In this document: in pieces, positions 1 to 6,066 of the stretch
How the letters are laid out: the number at the start of each line of letters is the position of its first letter
How positions within the stretch are numbered: the first letter of the stretch is position 1
Origin: Polaromonas sp.
GTDB taxonomy: Bacteria; Pseudomonadota; Gammaproteobacteria; Burkholderiales; Burkholderiaceae_C
Direction of reading: 5' to 3'
NCBI GenBank assembly: GCA_025362825.1
Contig: JANYFF010000143.1
Span: forward strand, 1-7,496
DNA: 7,496 bases
Made by a program: the position numbers and the translations under genes
Notes under the pieces: generated by a model
Databases searched by the model: none
Seen by the model: only the letters and a program-made list of their open reading frames with translations
What the model was told of the DNA's origin: nothing

Positions 1-485
1 CCGAACTCGTTCATGTGGGCCTGGCCGGCGCCGCCAAAGTAACGCAGGGCCAGCGGCAGCTCGATATCGACCAGCTCATTGGTGGCCTTGTCAAAAAGGT
101 CGAAAGGACTGGGCCGGTCGCCGAACACTGCGCCCAGTGCACCCGGGCTCATGTGCTCAAAGCCCAGCGCGAGCACGCACTCGGCCGCGCCGCTGGCAAC
201 CGCCTGGCGCGCCAGAAACAGCGCGGTTGACCCCGTGGAGCAGTTGTTGTTGACGTTGATGACGGGGATGCCGGTCATGCCGACTTCATACAACGCACGC
301 TGCCCCGCCGTGGAGTCGCCATACACATAACCAACGTAGGCCTGCTGCACCAGGTCGTAGCCAATGCCGGCATCCGCCAGCGCCTGCTGCGTGGCTTTGG
401 CGGCCATCTGCGGATAGGGCTCATTGGCACCCGGTTTGGTAAAAGGGATCATGCCGACCCCGGCTACAAAGACATCATGACGCAT
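1..485 (-). CDS. Thiolase-superfamily protein (SCP2/lipid-transfer-type acetyl-CoA acetyltransferase), N-terminal part
   Basis: The visible 161 residues are the N-terminal half of a thiolase fold; the gene runs off the left edge, so about 60% of a usual 390-residue protein is missing. The opening residues (VFVAGVGMIPFTKPG) are typical of the SCP2-like thiolases often annotated as lipid-transfer protein or acetyl-CoA acetyltransferase. The segment NNNCSTGSTAL puts the nucleophilic cysteine at residue 82, where thiolases keep their acyl-accepting Cys. GFEHMSPGALG and GGAGQAHMNEFG also fit this group. Family members condense or cleave acyl-CoA; some act in steroid, fatty acid or aromatic side-chain degradation with a partner OB-fold (DUF35) protein, which is not visible here. 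The start is well fixed by AAGGAG six bases before the ATG. It lies 202 bases beyond the Bug gene on the same strand, so co-transcription is possible but unproven. Exact substrate unknown. Confidence 0.9.
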   Translation of the reverse strand, partial: MRHDVFVAGVGMIPFTKPGANEPYPQMAAKATQQALADAGIGYDLVQQAYVGYVYGDSTAGQRALYEVGMTGIPVINVNNNCSTGSTALFLARQAVASGAAECVLALGFEHMSPGALGAVFGDRPSPFDLFDKATNELVDIELPLALRYFGGAGQAHMNEF

Positions 486-491
486 GAAAAA

Positions 492-497
492 CTCCTT
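492..497 (-). promoter_or_regulatory. Ribosome binding site of the thiolase gene
   Basis: On the minus strand AAGGAG stands six bases before the ATG at 485. This is the best Shine-Dalgarno match in the window and fixes the thiolase start. Confidence 0.85.
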
Positions 498-500
498 GCT

Positions 501-533
501 GCTTGAAGGCAATACCAGCTGAAGGCAATGCCA
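501..533. repeat. Imperfect tandem duplication (17 + 16 bases)
   Basis: Positions 501-517 and 518-533 are near-identical units (GCTTGAAGGCAATACCA and GCTGAAGGCAATGCCA) that differ by one deleted T and one A/G change. They share the exact 10-mer TGAAGGCAAT at 504-513 and 520-529. The repeat lies just upstream of the thiolase ribosome binding site, in its untranslated leader or promoter. It could be a slippage duplication or a pair of regulator half-sites; the sequence cannot decide. Confidence 0.75.
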
Positions 534-687
534 CTTGCCGCCCAACCGAATTCAATTCAAATTGCAGCACCTTAGCACGCAAATAGCGGCGACAAGGCCT
601 TTCCGACCCAACACCTACTCAGCGCGTACGCAGCGCCTGACAACCACCTTGTTGACCTTTTTTGGCATGGCCCAATGCACCGCACCC

Positions 688-1650
688 TCAGTCCGCGACG
701 ATCTTGGCGGACTCGATAAGTTTTCCCCACTGTACGATTTCATTGCGGATGAGTGCGTCAAATTGCTCAGGCGAGCCGTTACCAGCTTCAGCGCCTATCG
801 CCGCCAATTGAACGCGAAGCCCCGGTGATTCAAGAATTTTCGAAACATCTAGGTTGATCTTTCTGACGATTTCTTTCGATGTGCCACTGGGTGCCACGAT
901 GCCCCACCACTGCTGCACGTCATAACCCGACAGCCCGGATTCAGCGACAGTTGGTAACTCTGGCATCCCTGCGAAGCGCTTGGTTCCGGTCACTGCCAGT
1001 GCTTTTAGCTTGCCGTTTCGTATGTGCTGAAACACGCCTGGAAAAGGTAAAAATGTCACTTGTACCTGGCCCCCAATCAAGTCTGTTATCGCCGGTGCAG
1101 TTCCTTTGTACGGTACGTGCATCATGTCTACGCCGGCAAGACTCTTGAACAATTCTCCCGCCAGATGCGTTGAGCTACCCGTTCCTGCAGAGGCGTAACT
1201 AATTTTTTGCGGCTGCGCTTTGGCAAGTGCAATAAGCTCACGTACATTTTTTGCTGGCAATGCCGCATTAACCGTCAGCACCAGCGGTCCGGTGGCGACG
1301 ATGGCTGCTCCGGCGAAATCCTTTTGGGTGTCGAATTTCAGGTTTTTATACAGCGATGGATTGATCGTGTGGCTGGGTGAGGCCATCAGTAACGTGTACC
1401 CATCGCTGGGTGCCTTGGCCACAAATTCCGTGCCAATCAGAGTATTGGCACCTGGCTTGTTGTCGATGATGACGGGCTGATGCCATACCTCCGACAGCTT
1501 TTGAGCGATCAGCCGACCCACGATATCGGTGCCCCCGCCAGGTGGAAAAGGTACGACCAGCTTGACCGGTTTGTTCGGATAGGTCTGCGCCATGACCGAC
1601 CCAGCCGCGGCAAGCAGAAGAAGCGTAGCGAATGTGATTTTTTTAAGCAA
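688..1650 (-). CDS. Bug/TctC-family tripartite tricarboxylate transporter periplasmic substrate-binding protein
   Basis: A 320-residue periplasmic binding protein of the usual length for this family. Residues 1-21 form a Sec signal peptide (KK, then a hydrophobic Leu/Ala stretch, then SVMA before Q22). The mature part starts with YPNKPVKLVVPFPPGGG, the hallmark of Bug proteins, followed by TDIVGR. Later come SAGTGSSTHLAGELF (about 153-167) and VPYKGTAPAITDLIGGQ (about 179-195), the second ligand-embracing region. Bug proteins capture carboxylates or related small acids in the periplasm. No TctA or TctB membrane gene is seen nearby, so this is an orphan receptor, common in Burkholderiales. The start codon is TTG at 1650, supported by GGAG six bases upstream; an in-frame TAG lies farther upstream with no ATG between. 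It lies 75 bases after the HAD gene and is probably the last gene of the GntR-led operon. Ligand unknown. Confidence 0.95.
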   Translation of the reverse strand: MLKKITFATLLLLAAAGSVMAQTYPNKPVKLVVPFPPGGGTDIVGRLIAQKLSEVWHQPVIIDNKPGANTLIGTEFVAKAPSDGYTLLMASPSHTINPSLYKNLKFDTQKDFAGAAIVATGPLVLTVNAALPAKNVRELIALAKAQPQKISYASAGTGSSTHLAGELFKSLAGVDMMHVPYKGTAPAITDLIGGQVQVTFLPFPGVFQHIRNGKLKALAVTGTKRFAGMPELPTVAESGLSGYDVQQWWGIVAPSGTSKEIVRKINLDVSKILESPGLRVQLAAIGAEAGNGSPEQFDALIRNEIVQWGKLIESAKIVAD

Positions 1651-1660
1651 CCTTGACTCC
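1651..1660 (-). promoter_or_regulatory. Ribosome binding site that decides a TTG start for the Bug gene
   Basis: The minus strand reads GGAGTCAAGG directly before TTG, so GGAG has six-base spacing. No in-frame ATG or GTG lies between this point and the upstream in-frame TAG, so TTG is the best start. The dehydrogenase gene of the same cluster has almost the same ten bases (GGAGTCAGGG) before its ATG. Confidence 0.7.
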
Positions 1661-1725
1661 GTTGAGATTAAGTAAGTTAAGCGGGCCAGCGACGTCAGTC
1701 GATCAATGCGTGGCTGACTTGTGGC

Positions 1726-2445
1726 CTAGGTGTTCATAAGACGGGCGAACTCCTGCATGTCGCTAGCAACAACGTCCCACTCACCTTCAGCCACCAGATC
1801 GGTGGTCTGTGCAGCACCGTACTCAACAGGGCGCGGAATAAAAGCTGTCTTCAAACCCAAGGCCTGGGCAGCGCGCAAGTCGTAGTTGTGCGCGGCGCAC
1901 ATCATCAATTCTTCGGGCTGAATATACAACTGACGGCAGACGCCAAGATAAGTGTCTGGATGCGGTTTGTAGTGCTGAAAATGTTCAGCCGAAAAGATCG
2001 AGTCCCACGGCAAGCCTGCGTGCTTGGCCATGTTCACAAGCAGCGCAACATTACCGTTCGACAGCGGGCCCAAAATATAGCGGGCTTTAAGCAGGGTCAG
2101 CCCTGCGACTGCATCAGGCCAAGCCTCCAGCCGGTGCCAGACACGGTTGATATGCCGACGTTGTTCTTCAGAAAGCTGCGAAAGTCCCAGCTCGGGCAAC
2201 AACGCGCACAAGGCTTCGTAATGCAGATCGTCAATATTGGTCCACGGCAGCTCTCCCCTGCGAACCCGCTCTTTTTGCGGCTCGTATCGACTTCTCCAGA
2301 GGTCTGCCAATTGGGCCCAGTCGGCTGTGATGTGCTGCGTGTCGCCCCATTTGGACAAGTCGCGAATGATGCTGCCGCGCCAGTCCACCACGGTGCCGAA
2401 GGTATCAAAAACAATAGCCTTGACGGTATGCACTTTCGACTTCAT
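1726..2445 (-). CDS. HAD-superfamily hydrolase, type II haloacid dehalogenase-like
   Basis: A 239-residue cytoplasmic HAD protein. Motif I is VFDTFGTVVDW with nucleophile Asp14 and Thr18. Position Asp+2 is Phe, so the general acid of HAD phosphatases is absent, as in 2-haloacid dehalogenases. LWR (Arg51), LSNGN (Ser129), YKP (Lys160) and Tyr166 match the Arg, Ser, Lys and Tyr used by L-2-haloacid dehalogenase. Motif IV reads CAAHNYD: Asp189 is kept, but the Ser and Asn of the classical SSNAWD motif are Ala184 and His186. The enzyme may therefore hydrolyse a different 2-substituted acid. The ATG at 2445 is chosen because it precedes the conserved MKSKVHTVKAIVFD start; a longer reading to 2526 would overlap the dehydrogenase gene. 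It begins 16 bases after that gene's stop, with only a weak GAAAG site, which suggests translational coupling. Family certain, substrate not. Confidence 0.87.
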   Translation of the reverse strand: MKSKVHTVKAIVFDTFGTVVDWRGSIIRDLSKWGDTQHITADWAQLADLWRSRYEPQKERVRRGELPWTNIDDLHYEALCALLPELGLSQLSEEQRRHINRVWHRLEAWPDAVAGLTLLKARYILGPLSNGNVALLVNMAKHAGLPWDSIFSAEHFQHYKPHPDTYLGVCRQLYIQPEELMMCAAHNYDLRAAQALGLKTAFIPRPVEYGAAQTTDLVAEGEWDVVASDMQEFARLMNT

Positions 2446-2461
2446 GAGTGCTTTCGGTAGT

Positions 2462-3535
2462 TTACAAAACCGCTGCGGCGATGGCCACGCTGACCTCGGC
2501 GCTGGAAGCTGTGCCGGCAAGGTCACGGGTGCGAGGTCCGCTCTCGAGAACGCGGGCCGTCGCGGTGCGGATGGACGCAGCGGCGTTCAAGCAAGATGTG
2601 TCGCTATGGCGTTCACCGATCCAGTCCAGCATCATGGCGGCTGACAGGATGGTTGCCACCGGGTTGGCGATGCCTTTGCCGGCTATGTCTGGCGCCGTGC
2701 CGTGACACGGCTGGAACACCGCGTGCTCTTTGCTGACGTCTGCTGAAGGTGCCACGCCCAGTCCGCCAACAATGCCAGCGGCGATTTCTGAAACGATATC
2801 GCCAAAGACGTTTTCTGTGACGATGACATCGAAACGCGCGGGGTTCATCACCATCATCATCGAGCCTGCATCGATATAAATTCGATCCGCACCAATGTCC
2901 GGGTGACGCGCCGCCACCTCATCAAAAATTTTCCGCATGAAAGCATTGCTTCGCAAAACATTGGCTTTATCGAACAAGGTCACATGCCCTGGCGAGCCCT
3001 GACGACGACGCAATCTGGCCTGCGCGAAAGCCAGTTCAAAAAGTTTTTCACAGGTTTCCCGCGTGATGGTCATGCGGTCGCTGACGCTTGAGTCGCTGGG
3101 CTCAAGCCTGTCGTGGCGTCCCGCAAACAAGCCTTCTGTGGTTTCACGAATCACCAGCATGTCGACTGATTCGGTACGCAGGGGACCCGACACACCCTTG
3201 AACAATTTGGCTGGTCGAAGGCTGGCAAAAAGTTTGTAGTGCTCGCGAATATCGATCTGGGGCGCTATTTCTGTACCGTCAGGTTTGCGCACATTGGGCA
3301 AACCCATGGCGCCAAGCAAAACAGCATCGGCTTTGCCAATCGATTCCATCGACGCTGCGCTGATGGATTCCCCGGTGCGCTGGTAGTACTGAGCCCCAGC
3401 GTCGACATTTTGGTAATACAGATTAAAGCCGTGTACGCTGCCAGCGCGTTGCAACACTGTCATGGCGGCTTCGATCACTTCAGGGCCAATACCGTCCCCC
3501 TTCAACAGCGCGATTTGATAGTTGCTGGTACCCAT
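2462..3535 (-). CDS. NAD-dependent isocitrate/isopropylmalate/tartrate-type beta-decarboxylating dehydrogenase
   Basis: A 357-residue enzyme with the full family fold: N-terminal GDGIGPEV (13-20), FASLRPAK (Arg107), VIRETTEGLF (Arg130), FDKANVL (Lys190), Asp222, FGDIVSE (Asp246, Glu250) and PCHGTAPDIAGKGIANP. Family members oxidise a 2-hydroxy acid carrying a beta-carboxylate and release CO2, using Mg or Mn and NAD(P). Asp283 in APDIAG is the usual NAD-selecting residue, so NAD is predicted. Two active-site positions differ from isopropylmalate dehydrogenase: the Tyr after the RExTxG motif is Phe137, and the third metal-ligand Asp is Glu250. It is probably not LeuB: the cluster lacks leuC and leuD and is led by a GntR regulator. 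Tartrate, D-malate or a 3-alkylmalate are plausible substrates. The ATG at 3535 has GGGGAG six bases upstream. Second gene of the predicted operon. Confidence 0.9.
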   Translation of the reverse strand: MGTSNYQIALLKGDGIGPEVIEAAMTVLQRAGSVHGFNLYYQNVDAGAQYYQRTGESISAASMESIGKADAVLLGAMGLPNVRKPDGTEIAPQIDIREHYKLFASLRPAKLFKGVSGPLRTESVDMLVIRETTEGLFAGRHDRLEPSDSSVSDRMTITRETCEKLFELAFAQARLRRRQGSPGHVTLFDKANVLRSNAFMRKIFDEVAARHPDIGADRIYIDAGSMMMVMNPARFDVIVTENVFGDIVSEIAAGIVGGLGVAPSADVSKEHAVFQPCHGTAPDIAGKGIANPVATILSAAMMLDWIGERHSDTSCLNAAASIRTATARVLESGPRTRDLAGTASSAEVSVAIAAAVL

Positions 3536-3541
3536 CCCTGA

Positions 3542-3569
3542 CTCCCCTTTTTGTTGCGTAGAAAAAAGG
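3542..3569 (-). promoter_or_regulatory. Ribosome binding site of the dehydrogenase gene and an overlapping A/T-rich hairpin
   Basis: GGGGAG at 3542-3547 (minus strand) is six bases before the ATG at 3535. The inverted repeat CCTTTTT/AAAAAGG (3546-3552 and 3563-3569, ten-base loop) overlaps the first two G of this site. The stem is weak, so any effect on translation is uncertain. Confidence 0.5.
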
Positions 3570-3608
3570 CGATGCTAACAGCACAAGTTAATGTATGCAA
3601 GCTGGCAT

Positions 3609-4346
3609 TCATTTATTCGAAAGAAAACCTCGTTTGGTCGACAACGCTTCCAAAATCGGTAGCAATACATCCATTCCGCGCTGTCGATGCGCACGCATCC
3701 GTTCACCAGCCAAGTCCGGGTCTCCCGCTTTGATGGCTTGCACGATCGCTCGATGGTCGGCGTTTGATGCCCCTGGATGCGGCCTTAATTTCAATGTGAG
3801 AAGGCGCGCGCGCTGTGCTTGTTCCATGACAGACCGGGCCAGACGGGTGATATGCCGGTTGCCACTCAGGTCCACAAGCGATGCATGAAATCGATCGTCT
3901 GCGGCCGCCCAGGCTGGCAGGTCGCCGTTGCCCAGCGCAGCATCACCGTCGTCACAGGTTTTCTCAAGCGCGGACAGTGTTGGATCACTTTCGGGCGCCC
4001 CCCAAGAACTCAGCCGGCGCACGGCCGCCACCTCCAGTGCAAGTAGCGCCTCGTAAACGTCATGCATGTCAGGTGCTGAAATCGGCGCAATCATGACGCC
4101 ACGGCGGGGCAGCAGCTCAATCCACCCCTCCTGCTGAAGCCGCACAATCGCTTGATGCACAGGCGTTCTGCTCATTGCCAGGCGACCGGCAATTTGTTGC
4201 TCCGAAGCGAGCAAGCTGGGCGGCAGGGATCCGTCCAATATGGCACTTTTGACCTTGCGATAAGCGATATCGGTCAGCGGTTCGCCAGTCTCCGCTTCGG
4301 TCAAGCCAGCGGGCGTGGGCGGCAAAGTGCGCGTTGGTCTGGACAT
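3609..4346 (-). CDS. GntR-family transcriptional regulator, FadR/FCD subfamily
   Basis: A 245-residue cytoplasmic DNA-binding regulator. The winged helix-turn-helix spans roughly residues 24-90, with ASEQQIAGRLAMSRTPVHQA (recognition helix after SRTPV) and a wing ending in PRRGVMIAPIS. The C-terminal FCD domain carries DDRFHASL (Asp150, His154), ADHRAI (His198) and RAHRQRG (His220), the Asp/His set that binds a metal and usually contacts an organic-acid effector. These regulators typically repress catabolic operons and release DNA on binding the substrate. It is the first gene of the minus-strand cluster, with 73 bases to the dehydrogenase gene, so it probably controls it and itself. The ATG at 4346 is preferred, but its ribosome binding site is poor. 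A TTG at 4391 would add 15 residues and also lacks a site. The effector is probably the acid handled by the cluster. Confidence 0.92.
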   Translation of the reverse strand: MSRPTRTLPPTPAGLTEAETGEPLTDIAYRKVKSAILDGSLPPSLLASEQQIAGRLAMSRTPVHQAIVRLQQEGWIELLPRRGVMIAPISAPDMHDVYEALLALEVAAVRRLSSWGAPESDPTLSALEKTCDDGDAALGNGDLPAWAAADDRFHASLVDLSGNRHITRLARSVMEQAQRARLLTLKLRPHPGASNADHRAIVQAIKAGDPDLAGERMRAHRQRGMDVLLPILEALSTKRGFLSNK

Positions 4347-4404
4347 AGGAGCACCACTCTCGGCGGCAGTATCAAGTTGGGAACAAAACAATTAAGGCAG
4401 TGTA

Positions 4405-4434
4405 GTGCTGCATTTTGTCCAGCACCTTTAAAGG
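4405..4434. promoter_or_regulatory. Candidate operator: inverted repeat GTGCTG-N9-CAGCAC plus palindrome CCTTTAAAGG
   Basis: A perfect six-base inverted repeat (4405-4410 and 4420-4425) with a nine-base spacer is joined to a perfect ten-base palindrome (4425-4434). It lies 59-88 bases before the GntR start, where an autoregulatory operator would be expected. On the minus strand TGGACA at 4416-4421 could be a -35 element, but no convincing -10 follows. The assignment rests on position and symmetry only. Confidence 0.35.
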
Positions 4435-4626
4435 CCCGACGCTGCGCCTGACGAGGTACCTGATGATTTTTATCGCGTGCGCGACCTCGCTGGCAGGCGC
4501 CAGGTTATTGCTCCGACATCAGAGGGCTGGCCAACCCGGGCATTTGCTTCATGTGAACACCGTTTCACCCCCAACAAGCAACAAAAAAGGACCAGAAGTT
4601 GTCGTCAACCCGCCTCAATTCGCTGT
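4435..4626. other. Intergenic stretch between the DUF808 gene and the GntR operon
   Basis: Together with the candidate operator and the GntR leader this makes about 280 bases without a gene. I see no convincing ORF and no strong terminator for the DUF808 gene; a run of T on the minus strand near 4585 lacks a stable stem. A weak dyad GTGAA-N6-TTCAC lies at 4553-4568. Confidence 0.5.
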
Positions 4627-5565
4627 TCAGCGCGTCGCAAGCCGCTTGCCGGGCCAGACCTTCTTCACCAGCGTGACGGCCACCATGACCAGCGCGCCGG
4701 CGATGATGCCGACGACAGCATCCATCAAAACAGGCACCACCGAGGCCATAAAACCACCGGCCTTCGCTGCAAGCGCTTCAATCGCGTGGTGCAGCGGTGT
4801 GATGCCATGCGTCAGGATGCCGCCGCCGACAAGAAACATCGCAACCGTGCCCGCCACCGACAGCGTCTTCATCAGCCACGGTGCCAGCCATAAAATGCCG
4901 CGCCCCAGGCTGCGCTGCAAGCCGGCCCATGCGCCAGTGCCAGCGCACTGGCTTAAATAAAGTCCGCCATCGTCAAGTTTGACGATGGCCGCCACCAAGC
5001 CATATACGCCAACCGTCATCACGATGGCGATGGTGCTGAGCACCGTGAGCTGCGTGATGAAGGGGCTGGCTTGCACCGTCCCCAAAGTGATGGCGATGAT
5101 TTCAGCCGACAAAATAAAGTCGGTGCGTATCGCGCCCTTGATCTTGCTTTTTTCGAGCTCTACCAGGTCAACCGCCGGGTCAGACAATGCGGTCACCAGC
5201 TTTTCATGCCGAGCTACCTCGCCAGTCGGACTATGCAGAAATTTGTGGGCGATTTTTTCGAAGCCCTCAAAACATAAAAATGCCCCGCCCACCATCAAGA
5301 GCGGCGTCACAGCCCAGGGCGCAAAGGCACTGATGACCAGCGCAGCGGGCACCAAAATGGCCTTGTTGATAAACGAACCTCTGGCCACCGCCCAAACAAC
5401 TGGCAGCTCACGATCCACCCTGACGCCGGACACCTGCTGTGCGTTAAGCGCGAGGTCGTCGCCCAGAACGCCAGCGGTTTTTTTGGCGGCCACTTTGGAT
5501 AGCACGGCAACATCGTCGAGGATGCTGGCGATGTCATCAATCAATGCGATAAGGCTGCTGGCCAT
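4627..5565 (-). CDS. DUF808 family (YedI-like) inner-membrane protein
   Basis: A 312-residue protein close in length to E. coli YedI and its relatives. The N-terminus (SLIALIDDIASILDDVAVLS) and the following segment with KKTAGVLGDDLALNAQQV are characteristic of DUF808. Hydrophobic segments are visible at about 68-100, 150-166, 170-197, 220-255 and 270-300, pointing to a polytopic inner-membrane protein with a soluble N-terminal part. GGAFLCFEGFEKIAHKF (about 92-108) is another typical family stretch. The molecular function of this family is not established. The ATG at 5565 has no good ribosome binding site, but the family-typical N-terminus supports it. It lies 105 bases beyond the ElaB-like gene with a terminator between, so it is probably transcribed separately. 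No functional link to the catabolic cluster is seen. Confidence 0.9.
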   Translation of the reverse strand: MASSLIALIDDIASILDDVAVLSKVAAKKTAGVLGDDLALNAQQVSGVRVDRELPVVWAVARGSFINKAILVPAALVISAFAPWAVTPLLMVGGAFLCFEGFEKIAHKFLHSPTGEVARHEKLVTALSDPAVDLVELEKSKIKGAIRTDFILSAEIIAITLGTVQASPFITQLTVLSTIAIVMTVGVYGLVAAIVKLDDGGLYLSQCAGTGAWAGLQRSLGRGILWLAPWLMKTLSVAGTVAMFLVGGGILTHGITPLHHAIEALAAKAGGFMASVVPVLMDAVVGIIAGALVMVAVTLVKKVWPGKRLATR

Positions 5566-5628
5566 AAGCGGGCTTTGGTTTTAGTACAAGAAAAGCAGGG
5601 AAATCCGCTGCCATATTGTGGCGTGCTT

Positions 5629-5653
5629 AAAAAAACCGCCCACGGGCGGTTTT
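5629..5653 (-). terminator. Intrinsic terminator of the ElaB-like gene
   Basis: The arms AAAACCGCCC (5632-5641) and GGGCGGTTTT (5644-5653) pair perfectly, giving a GC-rich stem with a tight CACG-type loop. Read on the minus strand it is followed by seven T (5635-5629). It starts 17 bases after the stop codon at 5671, which is classic placement. On the plus strand only four T follow, so it is weaker in that direction. Confidence 0.88.
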
Positions 5654-5670
5654 CATGAAGGTAAGCCAAG

Positions 5671-6066
5671 TTAACGGGACGTGAGGCGACCAACGAGAAA
5701 GCCAACTGCCAACGCCGCGCCAACCGCTTCAAGCGGCTTGTCCTGTACCCATGATTTTGAGTACTTCACCGCACGGGCGGGTGCTTCGGTCAGGCGGCGC
5801 GTCTGATCAGAAAAGCGGTCAGCAGTGCTGGTTGCGGAGCTGGCCAACTTGTTCACAGTGCTGTGGGCCGCAGAAGACAGGTTGTCAACCGCGCCACGTG
5901 CAGGGTCAGCCACCTTATCGATGCCGCTGTGCAGCGCTGCACCAGCAGTTTCAACGCCGCGCGTCACCACGTTGTCGGCATGGGATGTGCCGTTGCCCGA
6001 CATGCGGCCAGCGGCGCCGGAGGCATTGGAAGAGCCGGAGGTAGAGGGTGAGGAAATGTTTTCCAT
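5671..6066 (-). CDS. ElaB/YqjD/DUF883-like tail-anchored membrane protein
   Basis: A 131-residue protein with three parts. Residues 1-30 are a disordered Ser/Gly/Asn-rich head. Residues 35-100 form a long amphipathic, probably helical stretch rich in Ala, Ser, Asp and Lys (GIDKVADPARGAVDNL and similar turns). The tail WVQDKPLEAVGAALAVGFLVGRLTSR-like segment (106-131) has one membrane helix containing G122xxxG126 and a basic end. That tail matches the C-terminus of ElaB/YqjD/DUF883 proteins, inner-membrane-anchored and in E. coli ribosome-associated and stationary-phase induced; whether this holds here is inference. The ATG at 6066 has GAAGGA six bases upstream. A strong terminator follows, so it is probably monocistronic. 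The head and middle are low-complexity, so only the tail gives the family. Confidence 0.8.
   Translation of the reverse strand: MENISSPSTSGSSNASGAAGRMSGNGTSHADNVVTRGVETAGAALHSGIDKVADPARGAVDNLSSAAHSTVNKLASSATSTADRFSDQTRRLTEAPARAVKYSKSWVQDKPLEAVGAALAVGFLVGRLTSR

Noticed and set aside
535..828. Plus-strand 97-codon reading across the thiolase-Bug gap
   Set aside because: Partly antisense to the Bug C-terminus, with low-complexity Thr/Arg-rich composition and no ribosome binding site.
2446..2526. N-terminal extension of the HAD gene by 27 codons
   Set aside because: It would overlap the end of the dehydrogenase gene, and the added residues are unlike any HAD N-terminus; the ATG at 2445 precedes motif I at normal distance.
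1888..2644. Plus-strand readings of 190 and 135 codons opposite the HAD and dehydrogenase genes
   Set aside because: Shadows of recognised genes on the minus strand; no motifs or start signals.
2462..3535. Assignment of the dehydrogenase as LeuB of leucine biosynthesis
   Set aside because: No leuC or leuD neighbours, a GntR regulator instead, and altered active-site residues; a catabolic family member is more likely.
4347..4391. TTG start adding 15 residues to the GntR regulator
   Set aside because: No ribosome binding site, and it would begin inside the likely leader; the ATG at 4346 gives a normal family length.
4553..4568. Dyad GTGAA-N6-TTCAC resembling a LacI-type operator
   Set aside because: Only the outer five bases pair, the centre does not match the LacI-type consensus, and no LacI-family gene is nearby.
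4415..5584. Long plus-strand readings (181 and 201 codons) opposite the DUF808 gene
   Set aside because: Antisense to a clear membrane-protein gene, with composition of reversed codons, no family motifs and no ribosome binding sites.
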